Positions 32,866 to 45,400 of a DNA stretch of 64,000 nt are shown here, piece after piece. This DNA is from Strongyloides papillosus (Eukaryota > Nematoda > Chromadorea > Rhabditida > Strongyloididae), in contig SRSI01000028.1 in NCBI GenBank assembly GCA_005656395.1, forward strand, positions 1,240,001-1,304,000. The letters run 5' to 3'. The stretch's first letter is position 1. The number at the start of each line of letters is the position of its first letter. The notes beneath the pieces were generated by a model. That model did not search any database and had not been told where the DNA came from. It was given only the letters and a program-made list of their open reading frames with translations. A program made the translations under genes and the position numbers.

Positions 32866-33559
32866 TTAAAGGATTGTATTTGATGAGAAATCAGGTCTTT
32901 CTAAGGGTGCTGCATTAGAATTACTTCTGGCAGATGATGTTGGAACGCTTTTTATTGTTGACACTAAAGTTTTTGGGTATTTTCGAGGTTCTCGTGTGTT
33001 AGGTAAATTTCTAGTCGTATCATCTCTTTGATAAGCTATATCACTAAATCTATTGTTGTCTAGAAGAGAGTGTCTTTTTTCTGAGTCAAAGACGTTTAAT
33101 TTTACAGCTCTATCCATGATTTTAATCTCTAAGTTAAAATTTTCTTCGAAAACAGGTAAGTTTTTGATTTTCGGTATTCTTTCAAGAGTGTACCATTTTA
33201 TTCTATTTTCTTGAATATTACTTGAAAGGAATATTAACAGACCTCCATAATTATGACTATTATTTATTTCATCAATTTGGTCTTTGACTTCTGACTAAAC
33301 AGAATAATAAAATTAAAAAAATTATTTTATAAAAACTTACTATTGTGACTACTTCTAATATTGTTTTATCTTTTGTTAAAAGATATTTTCCAGAATATTC
33401 ATCATAAGTTATGGATTTAACATATGTTTCAAATTTTCTTTCATTTATATCCTTTATTTGATATCTGTTTGGAGATTTGTTTAACATGTTGTAGAGTTTT
33501 TGTAAAACTCCTTTATATTCAGTTCCATTAAAGTAGCGAGTAACTCCATTGATATCCAT
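32866..33559 (-). CDS. Intact two-exon orphan protein (215 aa)
   Basis: Exon 33559..33341 (ATG at 33559, MDINGVTRYFNG) and exon 33294..32866 join in frame across a 46-nt GTAAGT...TGTTTAG intron. The frame stays open some 35 codons upstream of the ATG without another ATG, so an earlier exon cannot be excluded. AATAAA follows three bases after the stop. The first 150 residues look globular alpha/beta ('NYGGLLIFLSSNIQENRIKWYTLER'); the last 60 are Ser/Pro/Arg-rich and probably disordered. There is no signal peptide, membrane segment or known motif. It lies in the same orientation between two gypsy elements but has no lesion, in contrast to both neighbours, which suggests selection or recent acquisition. 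Confidence 0.55.
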
Positions 33560-33700
33560 GTTAAAGCTTTTGGACACATTAGAAAAAACATGATCCCTAT
33601 GGTCTATTTTTTTTATTAAATATTTGTTAATTTTATTAAAACAGGTAGAAATGGATAAAAAAAATTATGACAATGGTTGTGGTGAAATGAAATAACTATG

Positions 33701-33817
33701 TGTTAGCAGGAATTTATTATAAAATATAATGACAATATAAAAATATATCTAGATAATTAATTGGAGGAACTTTCTACAATACTATAATCACAGGTGTTCG
33801 TATAGAGACCTCTGACA
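33701..33817 (-). repeat. 3' LTR of gypsy element B
   Basis: 117 bp; partner of 37408-37527 (the 5' LTR on this strand, 120 bp). Confidence 0.85.
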
Positions 33818-33823
33818 TCTCCC

Positions 33824-36361
33824 TCACAACAAGAAAAGTTCATTTATATGTCTAAAAATAAACTTATCAGAGTCCAATTTAATCTTGTAAATAACGTTTC
33901 CCAATTTTTCAACTACAGTTCCCGGTCTCCATCGGATACCAGTTTTAAAAAACGCGAGCACTCTCTGGTTCACTTTAAATACCCGCCCAGTTGAATCAGT
34001 TACAGGTTTACCATTCGAAAAAGATATGAGAGAACTTTCTTCTGGAATCATAAGAAATTTAGCAGCAGCAGCAGTAATTTGGCCTTCCGATGACGGACAA
34101 TACTGCGCCTTGAATAAGAAAGAATCAATGACTGCAGTAATAGATTTTTCTTTGCTATTTTTCTCCAGATGACGTCGAAAATCCTGAATAACTCTTTCTA
34201 CTTTACCATTTCCCTGATGATTTTCAGGTGGACATACAATACAATTTAATTCTTCCGAAAGATTTTGAAACTGCGTACCACTGTCACAAACAAAATGCTT
34301 AACCTGCCCAAAAGGTAACATAAACTTTCTAAACAGTTCCATGATTTTAGTTTTGTGAATTGATGATAACTGGTAAATTGAGACAAAATTGCTGAAACTA
34401 TCAACAAATACCAACATCGTTTGTCGACCATTATACATAATATCACAGTGAACGAATTTTCTAGGATAAGTACTGACCCAAGAACTATGTGTACGAGCTG
34501 GTTTCTTTCTATTTGCTTGACACACAGGACAATTTCTATACAATTTATCTAGTAGATGATACGAACTTTTAAAAAACATATCCTTCCGAAACCGAGTGAT
34601 CATAGCAGAGAACGACGAATGATCATTATGTAGAATGCTAATAACCTTACTTTGTAACGAGTCCGGTATGCAAATCCTATTTTTATATAACACTAACCCA
34701 TTAAAACATCTTAAGTATTTTCTATTCTGACTATACCATCGTAACCCAGCATTATCTTTAGTCAACGAGAAATCTTTCCATTCTTTGAAAATCCATAGTA
34801 AAACATTTGATAAAATTGCATTCTTCCCAGTTTCTTCACTAATAACTTTATCAGATAACAAGGGAATCCACGATAACGATGATTCAGCTATGATAATCTC
34901 ATCTTCACCACTAGCGTTAGAAGCAGATCATAACCTACTCAATGTATCAGCTTCTCCGAAAGCAAAAGTGTTTCTATAACTTAAAGAGAAATTAAAATGT
35001 TGCATCTCGTAAATCCATCTTTGCAGACGACCTGACGTTGAAACTGGAATACCATCCTTGTGATTGATCAGAGATAGTAGCGCCTGATGATCCGTATGAA
35101 TTTCAAAGTGTCTTCCTAGAAGAAAATACTTGAATTTTCGTAATCCACAGATGATACTATAACATTCCTTCTCTGACTGATTCCAATTTCTCTGAGCTTG
35201 ATTTAACGACTTAGAGAAATACCATACAGCATGCCAGCACTTCTTATCTTTATCATACTGTTGAAAAACACCTCTCACAGCAAAAGAAGAAGAATCCGTC
35301 GATAATCTGGTCAAAGCAGTTGAATTAAACAATTTAACAGAAGAACAAATAGCACTTTTAACACTCTCAAAATCCGACTGAGTTTCCGAAGTCCATTCTA
35401 AGTGAGAATATTTTTCACAAAGTTTACCAAATCGCTTCTTGTACAAATGCAACGAAGAAATTGATGCACTATAATGAGAAATAAGTCCTAGAAACTGTCG
35501 TAACTCTGTCAGATTGGCTGGTGGACGAAGTTCTTTTATAGCTTGAACAACATTTGGATCGATAGAACGAGATCCATTCTCAATGATCCAACCAAGAAAG
35601 CATATCTTTGATGTAAAGAAAACACATTTGTTCATGTTAAGACGAAAACCTATAGCATCCAGTAAACCACATATGTGCATGACTCTTTTATACAACATTT
35701 CTTTCGATTCAGCAAAGATTAGTAAATCATCAAAATATTTCTTACACCATGGCGTGTCCGGTAAACTCCCTTCAATCACCTTTTGCATCAACATCGGACT
35801 ATTACGAAATCCAAAAGGTAACTTCAAAAATATAAAGTGCCCCCTATGAGTACTAATAATCAACAGTTCCTGCAATCTCTCCGAGATAGGAATCTGTAAA
35901 AATGCCGATTGTAGATCCAAATGACAAAAGAATTTAACATCATCCAACGAAGAAAACATCTCAAACATATGAGGAATTCCATATTTCAATTCAACTACTG
36001 ATCGATTCACTCCTCCAGAAAAATCCACGTAAAGTCGCGGCTTCTTGTTCTCTTCTCTTGCAAGCATAAGAGGACTGGCCCAAGAAGGAATCATATCTCC
36101 CAACGACTCAATAATGCCAGACTCAATCCACTCATCTAGAAGATTATTAACAATATCCTCAAAGCCTAATGGCACCTTTCTAGCTGGTATATACTTCGAA
36201 GTTACTCCAGGTAGCAATTCAGAATCAGTGACAAAACCAGAAATACCAAGCGAAGATGATTTCACTCCCGTCAAAACAGGAAATTTCTCCATTAATTCAT
36301 GCCTCAAAGATTCTTCCGAGATCTCAGTAACCACGTGTGAAATTTCTTTTATTCTTTTCAA
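33824..36361 (-). pseudogene. Pol (RT-RNase H-integrase) of element B, one nonsense codon
   Basis: The RT spans the first 250 or so residues, with 'HLDLQSAFLQI' (first Asp) and the YFDD box (residues 209-212). RNase H follows ('LSTDSSSFAVRGVF', Glu in 'SEKECYSI', 'IHTDHQALLSL'). An in-frame TGA (34928-34930) interrupts after 'EADTLSRL', and the same frame goes on to the integrase: zinc site with 'CPVCQANRKK', then catalytic Asp in 'VHCDIMY', Asp in 'VCDSGTQF' and Glu in 'GNGKVERVIQ'. A C-terminal 'FKTGIRWRPGTVVEKLG' module precedes the stop at 33824. All RT and integrase catalytic residues survive; only the TGA and the upstream frame breaks disable pol. Confidence 0.85.
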
Positions 36362-37385
36362 TTACTAGCTACAGCTCTATACGCACTAATACCACCTAAC
36401 AAATTAGACAACACATCCGCTACATAAATTTTCACTGTATGCCCAAAAATGACCTCCTCAAAATATCCAAGCAACTGAAATATTCTACCATTACATTTAC
36501 GAGCTTGGATTGAAGTTTGAGACATCTTTGGTTTGTTCTTAAGTGAGTTATAAGAATGTTTAGACAGCAAACAAATATCTGCACCAGTATTATTTTGAAT
36601 CTAATAAAAGAAGATGCTACACGTATTGTACAATATCTAAGATCTTTATTAACATAATCAACTTCAGCAGAATTAACAGAAACAATAACAGAATCAGTAT
36701 TTGATGAAATTGCATTAAATGATTTAGCTTTCTTTTTCTTATGACGTTTCTTCTTATACAGCGACTTGACTACATTGACAGATTCATCAGTGAACAATGA
36801 AGCATGGAACTCCATCTTCTCAGTAAACTCCGATATCACAACAGTAGCTTTATTGGTTAGTTTTTCCTCAAAATATGCCAAGGCTTTCTCCCTCAACCGA
36901 TCACTACTATAACAACCTGCAATTTGTAGGCATACTTCAACGACATTATGTGAAGAACAGAGAGCTTCAAAAGACTCGACCTTTGCTATACAAGATGCAT
37001 GAAAGATAGGAATAGATTCATGTTCATGTTTACAAAACCTTAGCAGCTCCATAATCTTAGTAGTAACGGCCACTTTAGGTGTATAGGTCTTCTCCAGATA
37101 CTCATCGACATCCTCCACAGCAGTCACAGTTAGATCACCAAATTGCTTCAACAGGACCTCCACTATTGACTGAGACAAAAAACTGAAATACAAAGAAGTT
37201 CTTTTCTTCATTTTATATCATGACATCACGTCCATGACAGCTAGAGAATTTGTCGTAGGCCAAAATTTGAAATTCATTAATGCATCAAAAACTTCGTTAA
37301 CCTTAGGACGAGCTTTACGACCTTGTTCTTGCAGCAATTTTACCAATTCCTCTTTCTTCAGTTTTTCTAAGTCTATGTCCTCCAT
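36358..37385 (-). pseudogene. Gag and protease of element B
   Basis: Gag starts at the ATG at 37385 (MEDIDLEKLKKEELVKLLQ), directly inside the primer-binding site. A TGA after 56 codons is followed by a long in-frame continuation to 36432, including a basic 'KKKRHKKKKAK' nucleocapsid-like segment. The protease lies in the next frame (about 36600..36358). Its active site is NTGAD ('IQNNTGADICLLS') instead of DTGAD, so the catalytic Asp is lost. 'NLLGGISAYRA' fills the ILGR position, as in element A. One-base shifts separate gag/protease and protease/RT. Confidence 0.7.
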
Positions 37386-37407
37386 CTTAAGCATGCAGGA
37401 TCGCCAG

Positions 37408-37527
37408 TGTTAGCAGGAATTTATTATAGAATGTAATATAATGACAATATAAAAATATCAAGATAATTAATTGGAGAGACGTTCTAGAATACCATAATCA
37501 CAGGTGTTTGTATAGAGACCTCTGACA
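37408..37527 (-). repeat. 5' LTR of gypsy element B
   Basis: 120 bp; abuts the primer-binding site on its left and copy 2 of the 257-bp dispersed repeat on its right. Confidence 0.85.
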
Positions 37528-37785
37528 GAGACGAAGCAACTACACAATATTAACGTAGACTTTACTGAGTAAAAAAACTAGAACTAAAATTATAACAATT
37601 AATTATAAAAATAGTGATATAAACAAATGAATAAAACGAATTATAAGAATGATTAAAATGAATAAATGAATTAATTTTAATTTATGGGATTTTCCATGAC
37701 CTTTATCTTAGCACGATTCGAGGTTTGGCGCGCTCTGAGTATCATTTTCTTTTTAGTTGGGTTCTTTGAAGTACTAATTCTTACT
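37528..37785 (+). repeat. Dispersed 257-bp repeat, copy 2
   Basis: About 90% identical to 9637-9893. Its left end begins on the base after the gypsy B LTR. Its right end abuts a relic of the 867-aa gene. The GC-richer core includes GGTTTGGCGCGCTCTGAG. Confidence 0.65.
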
Positions 37786-37890
37786 ATTCCAAAATCTTTA
37801 CTGATATTTTTCAAAGAAAAAGAAAGAATTTCTTTGGTGTAAATTTTGCTATTCTTAAAAAATATTAAAATTTGAATGTAAATAAAATAT
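37786..37890 (-). pseudogene. Relic of the 5' part of the 867-aa gene
   Basis: Read on the minus strand, this stretch matches the end of intron 1 and the first 20-odd codons of exon 2 of the gene at 6038 (about 6063-6152). Blocks such as 'AGCAAAATTTACACCAAAG' and 'TTTGAAAAATATCAGT' are identical, with a few substitutions between them. The match ends at 'GATTTTGGAA', exactly where the 257-bp repeat begins. The remainder of that copy was not found here. Confidence 0.7.
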
Positions 37891-40010
37891 GATTTAAATT
37901 AATTTCGTTTTAAGATCATTTGTACCTTTAGTGCTTGCCTCCAGGAGTTATAGTTTAACATATAAGGGTTGCGATTATCTAAAAATTGTCATTTTTATTT
38001 TTATGACATAATATTGTAATCGTTTTCACTGGATGTAATCAATTTATTTTTAGGTAGTTGAGTTATACTATAGCGCCTTCTAAGTTTATTATATTTTGTG
38101 AATTTTAAGCTATAAAAATTGTAAGTGAAAATCTTTTGTTATTCTATATCTCTTACAGGTGGCCACGGTTTTTTTTTATTTAATTGTAACCGGCTTAGTA
38201 TTTTCCCCTTAAAATATAGTCCAATAAAGTTATATTCTATAAATTTTTACTTGTAATTACTTACTTTTGGAGCTATTGTTAAATTTTGTTAATAATAAAT
38301 CATGAGATTATAAGTTCTGGAATTTAAAAAAAAATTTTTAAATAATTTTACGAAAAGTTAACAATAATTTTGGTTAATTCAATTTTTGATTTCTCACGTC
38401 TTAATAAAATCTAATTTATAAATAAAACAACTAATAATATCGCTCGTGACTGAAATATAGTTGTAGCAATTTCCTGTTCTTTATTGGCTGAAAATTAAAA
38501 TATTTTCTTTCTGCTAGATCTTGGACAGACTCTCTGGTTTGGAAGGGCGTCCGATCCCAATATTAAGTATAGTTTTTTATATTATTATCACTTTTTTATA
38601 TCGCTAGTGTGATGAACTTTATTGTAACATTAAATGTATCTAGCACTTTCGTAGATACTTATTTTGTAAATTTAATTTTTAATATATCCTTATTTTTTAT
38701 TATTTTAACGAGAAAAGCTCTTACTATTTAATATGCAATGATATCTTTTTGTAGTTTCTGATAAATATTTAAATGCCAGTGATGGCGATATACTTTTATT
38801 ATGGCAGGTAAACTGATAATATAATAATCAAAATTTATTTCCATTCTTTTATGTGTGCATATGGTGAATTCATAATTAGCAATCTGCAAAATTTTTTCAT
38901 AAAAATTTCAAACTGCTCCAAAGATTCTAAAATTTAGTGTGTAGAGAGAGTTTTATACACTGACTCCATATTTAAAATAATATTATAAAATTTTAAGCGT
39001 AAACATCTAAAAAAAGAGAGTAAACTAAACTTTTGCTTAGGGATAAAAGCTACAGAAGCGTTATTCCAACTGCCTTTAGAAAACAACTTTTTTTGTTTAC
39101 TTATAGTATATTTAAGTAAATAAACAAGTAATTATTAATTAAAATGAAAGTATTTACTACTAAAAAACTTCAAAAAGTGATTATTTTTAAAAAAACGTGT
39201 GAAAACAAATTTGTAGTGGAAAATTTATTCAATTGTAAAAAATTTGATTGCCAACAAAAATAATATTTATTGAAGCCCTCAGACCACCTACGAATATAGT
39301 TAATAGCTTATTTTGCAGCCAAGACTTTATTCTTCAATCTGGTCTGACGGATTTTTAATATCTCATTTTTTAAAAAAGTTATGAATTAATAAATAAGGTC
39401 CCAAAAAAAGTTTTTAAAGATTTTCGAATTTTTTTGATATCATTAAATTTGTATTTCTATGCTGATTATGAATATCGGATTAGTTTTTTATACTTATTAA
39501 AATGTTTTTTATAGGTAATTGCAGTCAAGAAAGGGTACATTTTTCAGCAACTTTTTTATGTCGGAACAATGTTGTTCGAAAAAACAGGATTCTGCAGGAT
39601 ACTATCTATATTGCAACAGGTTTATTTAATAAATAATAATGATTCACATACATATTGTATTTGTATGTATGTGTGTGTTAAATTTATTGCTAAATTGCGG
39701 TTCGTCCATTAAGTCAAAAAAAATCGCCATGTTTGGCTTCAATTACATCCAATTTGGATAAACTTTTTCGTAATTTTCTTTTTAAATTATGGTAATCCAT
39801 GTTGGAATCTACCTCTATGCAAAATTTCAGAATTTCATTCTAAATCTAGGGGATCAATAATGTTAACGTTGCATCCATGTCGAGTCAATATAAAAACCAC
39901 TTTTTTTATTAAATAAGCTTGTGATACGTTAAAATTTCTTTACTTTCTTTTAAACAGAATTTTTAAATATAATCATATATAGTATTTAAATATTTAGTCA
40001 AAGATAAAAT
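37891..40010. other. Non-coding region
   Basis: No gene recognised. A poly(A) signal for the minus-strand potassium channel gene (AATAAA, 39905-39910) lies about 100 bases past its stop. A GC-richer patch at 38525-38565 was inspected for a structured RNA without result. Confidence 0.55.
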
Positions 40011-42433
40011 TTATCTTGATCCTTTTGGCAATCTTGTGGATAATGATGTTATAGAGGGTGGTTTACCTTTAACTGGTGTAGATGAAGTTCCAGTTTTTGT
40101 ACCCTCCAGAGATGTATCTTTATCATTTTTAATTGAAGAATTAGTAAAACCAACACTTTTTTTACTATCAACTTTCCTACTCTCATTAGTGGAAGGACTT
40201 CTCTTCCTTGCCCCTTCGTTTGCCTTGGTTGTTGAAGATGATGACAAATGATTTCTGGAACTTGGTCTAAATACCTCCGACTGAAGACTTCTTTTCTTAA
40301 CATTATTTATAGTAGATGATGGTGAATTGTTATTGGTGGACGAGAGATGTGATGTATCAGATGTTTTGCGATTTTTTATCAATTCATTTGTAGCAACCTC
40401 AACAACAGAAGAAAAATTACGATTTGGAGATTTTCCTGTACTACGTTTAACTTGGCGTAACTTTTGCCATTGCTTTTGATATTCTTGATACCTTCTCCAG
40501 GCGTCCTCACTATATCCACGTCGTTTTTGATTTAGCATGTACTCATCAACAAGTGGTTCCTTCTTCATAACAGGTGACGGTGTTTTTAAGGGTGGAATTT
40601 CAGGTTCTGGTGTCTCAACTTTTGGTGGTGTTGGTATCCTTTCCTCTGGTGTGGGAATGTCAGGTGGTGTTGGAGATTTCGGTTCAGGAGTAGGTGTTTT
40701 TATGTGTATGACTTCTTCGGGAGAAGGAAGAGTAATGTTATTATCAACAGGCGTGGCGTGTTTTGGTGATAATTCTAGAATTATAGGTTGTTCTACCTCA
40801 ACATAAGCATCATTAAAGTCATCCTCATCATTAGGAATCCAATCATTACTACCATCAGCAAAAACAACACTCTCATCGAGAGTTTTAATATTCTCAGGTT
40901 GTAATGGTGGTGGACGTAGTGTTTCTATCTCACCAGCCTCAACTTTAATTGCTTTATCAACGAAATCATCTAAATTTAAGTTCCTTATAGTGGTAATTGG
41001 GAGATTGAATTGGTCACCGAGATTTTTGACTAATTGTCTCATTGTAAGTTTATTACCCCCAAACCATATTGTAACAGAGGCAACATTCTCAATTTTTCTT
41101 CCAAAGTAATGGAGCTTTTTAAGGTAATCTGCAGCAATATCTATGGCAATTGTTGTCAATGCTAATCCAATAGCAATATATATAATTGTAAACACCATAT
41201 ATTCTTGTGATTTAGGTACTATATCACCCAAACCAATGCTTGTTAAGGAAACAAAATTAAAATAAATAGCATTAAAAAAGGTCATTTCCGGTTCGTAGGA
41301 AGATAGCATCATTGCACCAATGATAATGTATATGATAAATAATCCAATTAAAGAGCATGTTTGATTTGAATAAGCATTGTCGTTTTCATCATCTTCACTC
41401 TCTGAATTATCGTTTTCCTTCCTCTCTCCATCCTCATATTCTACTATAGATGCGTTATCATCGTAATTTACTATACTTTCCTTTGAATTATAACTTTTAT
41501 TGAGTTTCTTAGTACTACTTGGTAACGTTAATGGTTCATTAACATCTTCCTTGTAATTTAATGCACCTTCTAAGTCTTCCACGTGTTCAGGATTAATATA
41601 AATGGAATTTTTATTTGAATCAAGTGGATTTTTAGATTTTTTTTGTCTGGTAAAAATTTTTAAATATCTATAATTTTTATACCTTCGTAGCTTTTTTCTT
41701 ACTTTTTTTACAGTAACATTGTATACATTACTGGCAGATACCATAACCTCAGAGATAAATTTCCCCAAATCAGCAATCGCCAATAAGGTAAATGGTATAC
41801 CAATTAATCCATAAAATATACAAAACATCCTACCGCCAAATGTTTTGGGTGCCACATTCCCATAACCTATAGTTGTGATGACTGTAAATGCAAAAAGTAT
41901 TGAATCAGAGAAAGACCATTCCTCAAACAAAACAACTTCATCTTTCCCTGTTTCAGTGTTATGAATGATTTTTTCAATAATATGAAGGCTATCAACACTT
42001 TTCGAATTTACCATTACATGATAACACGAATCAATTGAATGTAGCATATCTCCTAAGGTTATTTTTGACTCAGAACACATTGTATTAATTGACTTTTGAA
42101 GCTCCTCAACCAAACAATGACGATTTATTTTTAAAATTTCATTATCTTCATTCTTAGCAAGTTCCCTAGTCCCCCTTTTATTACTATTCTGTTCCTCTAC
42201 CATTGGCTTTGCTTCCAAATTCTGCATGATGATTGCTCCAAATATTGCATATACAGCAACACCACATATCATAAGTAAATGAACTACAAATGGTGTAGCC
42301 TAAAAAAAATTATTATAAAATGGATAATTAAGAAATAAATTTTTTTATAATAAAAATTAAATGTTTATTTAACCTGATTAATATATTTTTTCGGGTCCTT
42401 CAAAGGAATAATTCTACTAAGTATGGAATTCAT
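40011..42433 (-). CDS. Two-pore-domain (TWK/K2P) potassium channel, 782 aa
   Basis: Exon 42433..42374 (ATG, MNSILSRIIPLKDPKKYINQ) joins exon 42299..40011 through a 74-nt intron (CAG|GTTAAA...TTTTTTAG), in frame. The layout is that of K2P channels: M1 (about residues 22-45), a long extracellular cap loop with three Cys, pore 1 with the filter TIGYG (about 163-167), M2, a linker, M3, pore 2 with SIGLGD (about 374-379) and M4 (about 388-412). Two subunits should form a background K+ leak channel in the plasma membrane. Unusual are the M2-M3 linker of about 120 residues with an acidic run (ENDNSESEDDENDN), and the roughly 360-residue cytoplasmic tail with Pro-Thr repeats (PTPEPKSPTPPDIPTPEE) and a Ser-rich end. 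No single C. elegans twk orthologue can be assigned from sequence memory. Confidence 0.9.
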
Positions 42434-45400
42434 CTTCCCCAAAATACAAAAGATACATATAATTCTTTCTAGAATTACATAAAATTTATTACAAAAAAGA
42501 ATGGTATGGGAGATATATCATGTATCTTTCGATGTTAATAGTGTTTCTTTTAAAATTAGTTACAACTTAAAAATGAAATTATTTCCTTCTACTAAAAAAT
42601 AATAATATTAAAATAAGTATATTTCATATTTTGAAAGAAAAATTTGTAGTAATTCAAAAAAATAGCCATAAATATTATCATATGTAAACTAAAAAATCTT
42701 ATTCAATGGAGCGACAAATTATAACAAAAAAATCTTATGCTCCTCTGAAGCACGTAGAGTTTAATAAAAAAGTGATATTTTTTATGTTCTTCCCATATAC
42801 TTTTACGACTATTAAATGTGGAAAAAAACAACTTATGGGGAATAATTCAATAAAAATTTATACTAAGGTGTAAAAAATTGTATATATACGAGAGATAGAA
42901 AAGCATGATGTAAAATTTTATATATCACCATACTGTGGCCTTGTTTTATTATTACTTTTTGTTGCAAAATGTATTCTTACTTGAGAAATAATTTTTAACC
43001 ACTTAACTTTTAAATATTTTAACAAGGGCTATTAGAGAGTAAAAAACTTTTGATATTAACTTTTTTTAAAACGTACCTTTTTTCCTTTTGTCCTTATCCA
43101 GTCTAATTGCATGTCGTGGTGTTAAAATTTTTTACAAAAATAAAAATTTAATCCTAAAAATGATGGTCATATTTTCTTATCAATGTTTGTTTATAAGGAA
43201 ATAAAGATATTAAATGATAATATTTTTGCTAATATAGAATCAAAAGATGGCATGAAATAATATAATAGATATGGTAGATGCGTTAAGTAACTTTAAATTA
43301 AATGTAAGATAATAGAAATGTCCTAAAGGAAGTTGAATATGAAACCCATATCTTTTCATATGGATATTTAAGAAGGAACCAATCATATTTTGTAAAAAAA
43401 TACATTCTTCACTATTATCTTTTTAAAACGTAATAAATATCTCTTTATTTATTTTTTTTGTTTTGCATTCAAACCACAAATTCACGTTTCGAATCATGGA
43501 ATTTAAAGTTTATGCCTCCCAAAAGAGTACATTTATTATAGAAAAAATAATTCTTTTTTCATAACATGAAACAAGTTGTTAAAATAATTGAAAATGTTTA
43601 GGTTTAAAATAATAATGTAAAATAATACATTTTCAGGAACAAGAGACAATGGCAAAAGAGAAAGTATTTTTCAAAGATTGACATTTATTCTAATAAATGA
43701 AAAGTTAATAAAAAATTTTATTTGTGATTTGCTAATATATGGACATTAATTAATGCATAAGAGAGGTACAAATTTATTTTTTGTCAAATCTATTACAGGA
43801 TATTATAACTTTAAATAAAAATTAGATAAAAGAATACATTTACATAAATTGTGTTTTCAAGTTATTGATATTCCACATTTTAAACCAATAAAAATTTGTT
43901 AAGAATCCAGATATATCTCTTTAAGTTGACAGATAAAATAAAAGCTAATAAAGTTCCAAATGGTATCCTTGTTAATTGCTTCCACATGGTATGTAAAACA
44001 CTCTTTTGTGATTTTGATTTTTCATTCTGATACCTCTTCGCTATTTGAATATTAAATTATTGTTTAATGAGATAAATTCTTTATTCATTATAAATGTTAA
44101 TTAAATTTCATGATAAAATTGTAATGCTTAATTTGTGTGTAATTGATTGAAAAGTTATGTCAATTTTATTTAATTATCCTCGTAAAAAAGGTATCCAGAA
44201 GATATTTTTATCAAAAAAGTTTATTTAAATATTATGAAACAATTAAGACCACCACTTATTACATCCATCACAAATCTCATCAAATATTTATGTAAAAAAA
44301 AATTCTCCTCATACACATAAATATTATTTTCTTCTAAATATAAAAATGAAAGACATCCTTTTCATATTGAAACATAAAAATAATAATTTTGTTATTTTTA
44401 AACAAACCCCCCTCAGTCTGCGTATATTAGTGTACCTAAAGGAGATGAAAAAAGAATGACGATAAACTAGAATATAAATGTTAACTATTTTAATATCATA
44501 TAATAGTGAATAAAATTTTCATTTTTATATACCTTTCAAATATGCCTTCATTGACTTTCACTTTCTTTATTAAAAATAAATTATTGCCAATATTTTATGT
44601 TCCCCTCATAAATATACCCTTTCGAGGTATATGTAAATACTCAATCACACAAGTAATTATCGTTTATTCTAATTAAATTTTTATCGATGAATGAAAATAA
44701 TAATCATTAAAGTAATTAACAATTATGTTTTATATTTCAACTTTTCTTCCTTGCCATCATGCAAATACAGTGTTATTATATTATTATGAAAAAGGTATAC
44801 AAATTACAATAAATAGAGCGGCTAATAAATTGAATTTTGTATGAATCGATGTATTATTAAAGAAAAAGATGTAAGGAAGAAAAAAAGAAAGCCGAAATTT
44901 TTATATCGACGATAATAAGAGCTAAAGATAAAGGCAATTATAATGTGTATTGTCTTATTTACTCTCTCTGACAATATGTTTTCTTAATCAGTTAATAAAT
45001 ATATTTATTGTCTTTGGAGGATATATAAAAGTATAGGTAAATGTATATTACTATCACAACATATGTTCTTTGTTTGGTTTTATAATTGACAAGGTCATAT
45101 TTTGACAAAATAAAAAGAGTTTATAAAATGTATTCAGATGTGGTTTATATTTATACATTTATAATTTTCAATCATTAGAAAAATACTGTTATTTACATAA
45201 TTATGAATACAATCAAAAAAATACTTAATAAAAATATAGTTGTAGCGCCATCAATTCATATTTTTTAAATAATTGTGAAAAAATATTACATAAATATTTT
45301 AGTGTAGTGAAAAAGATTAAAATTTATGTAAAAGTAATTGGTTTTTTCAAATACACACGAACATATATATTCAATGGAACACATTTTTATTTCCCAATTA

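Larger units (their letters stand above)
33701..37527 (-). mobile_element. Ty3/gypsy element B, nearly complete (3.8 kb), inactivated
   Basis: LTRs of 117 bp (33701-33817) and 120 bp (37408-37527), both TGTTAGCAGG...TCTGACA, differ at roughly one position in ten plus an indel. On the minus strand the order is 5' LTR (right), primer-binding site (CTGGCGATCCTGC beside the LTR, matching what is expected of a tRNA-Arg 3' end), gag, protease, RT, RNase H, integrase, polypurine tract (GTGAGGGAGA), 3' LTR (left). No target duplication is seen: the flanks are CTATG and GAGAC. Multiple stops and frameshifts fit an old copy. Confidence 0.85.

Noticed and set aside
38525..38565. GC-richer patch resembling part of a structured RNA (GTCCGATC string)
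   Set aside because: Compared with the general 5S rRNA pattern; only a few bases agree, so no RNA gene is called.
40036..40806. Several ORFs on both strands overlapping the K2P channel tail
   Set aside because: Shadows of the long channel exon in other frames.
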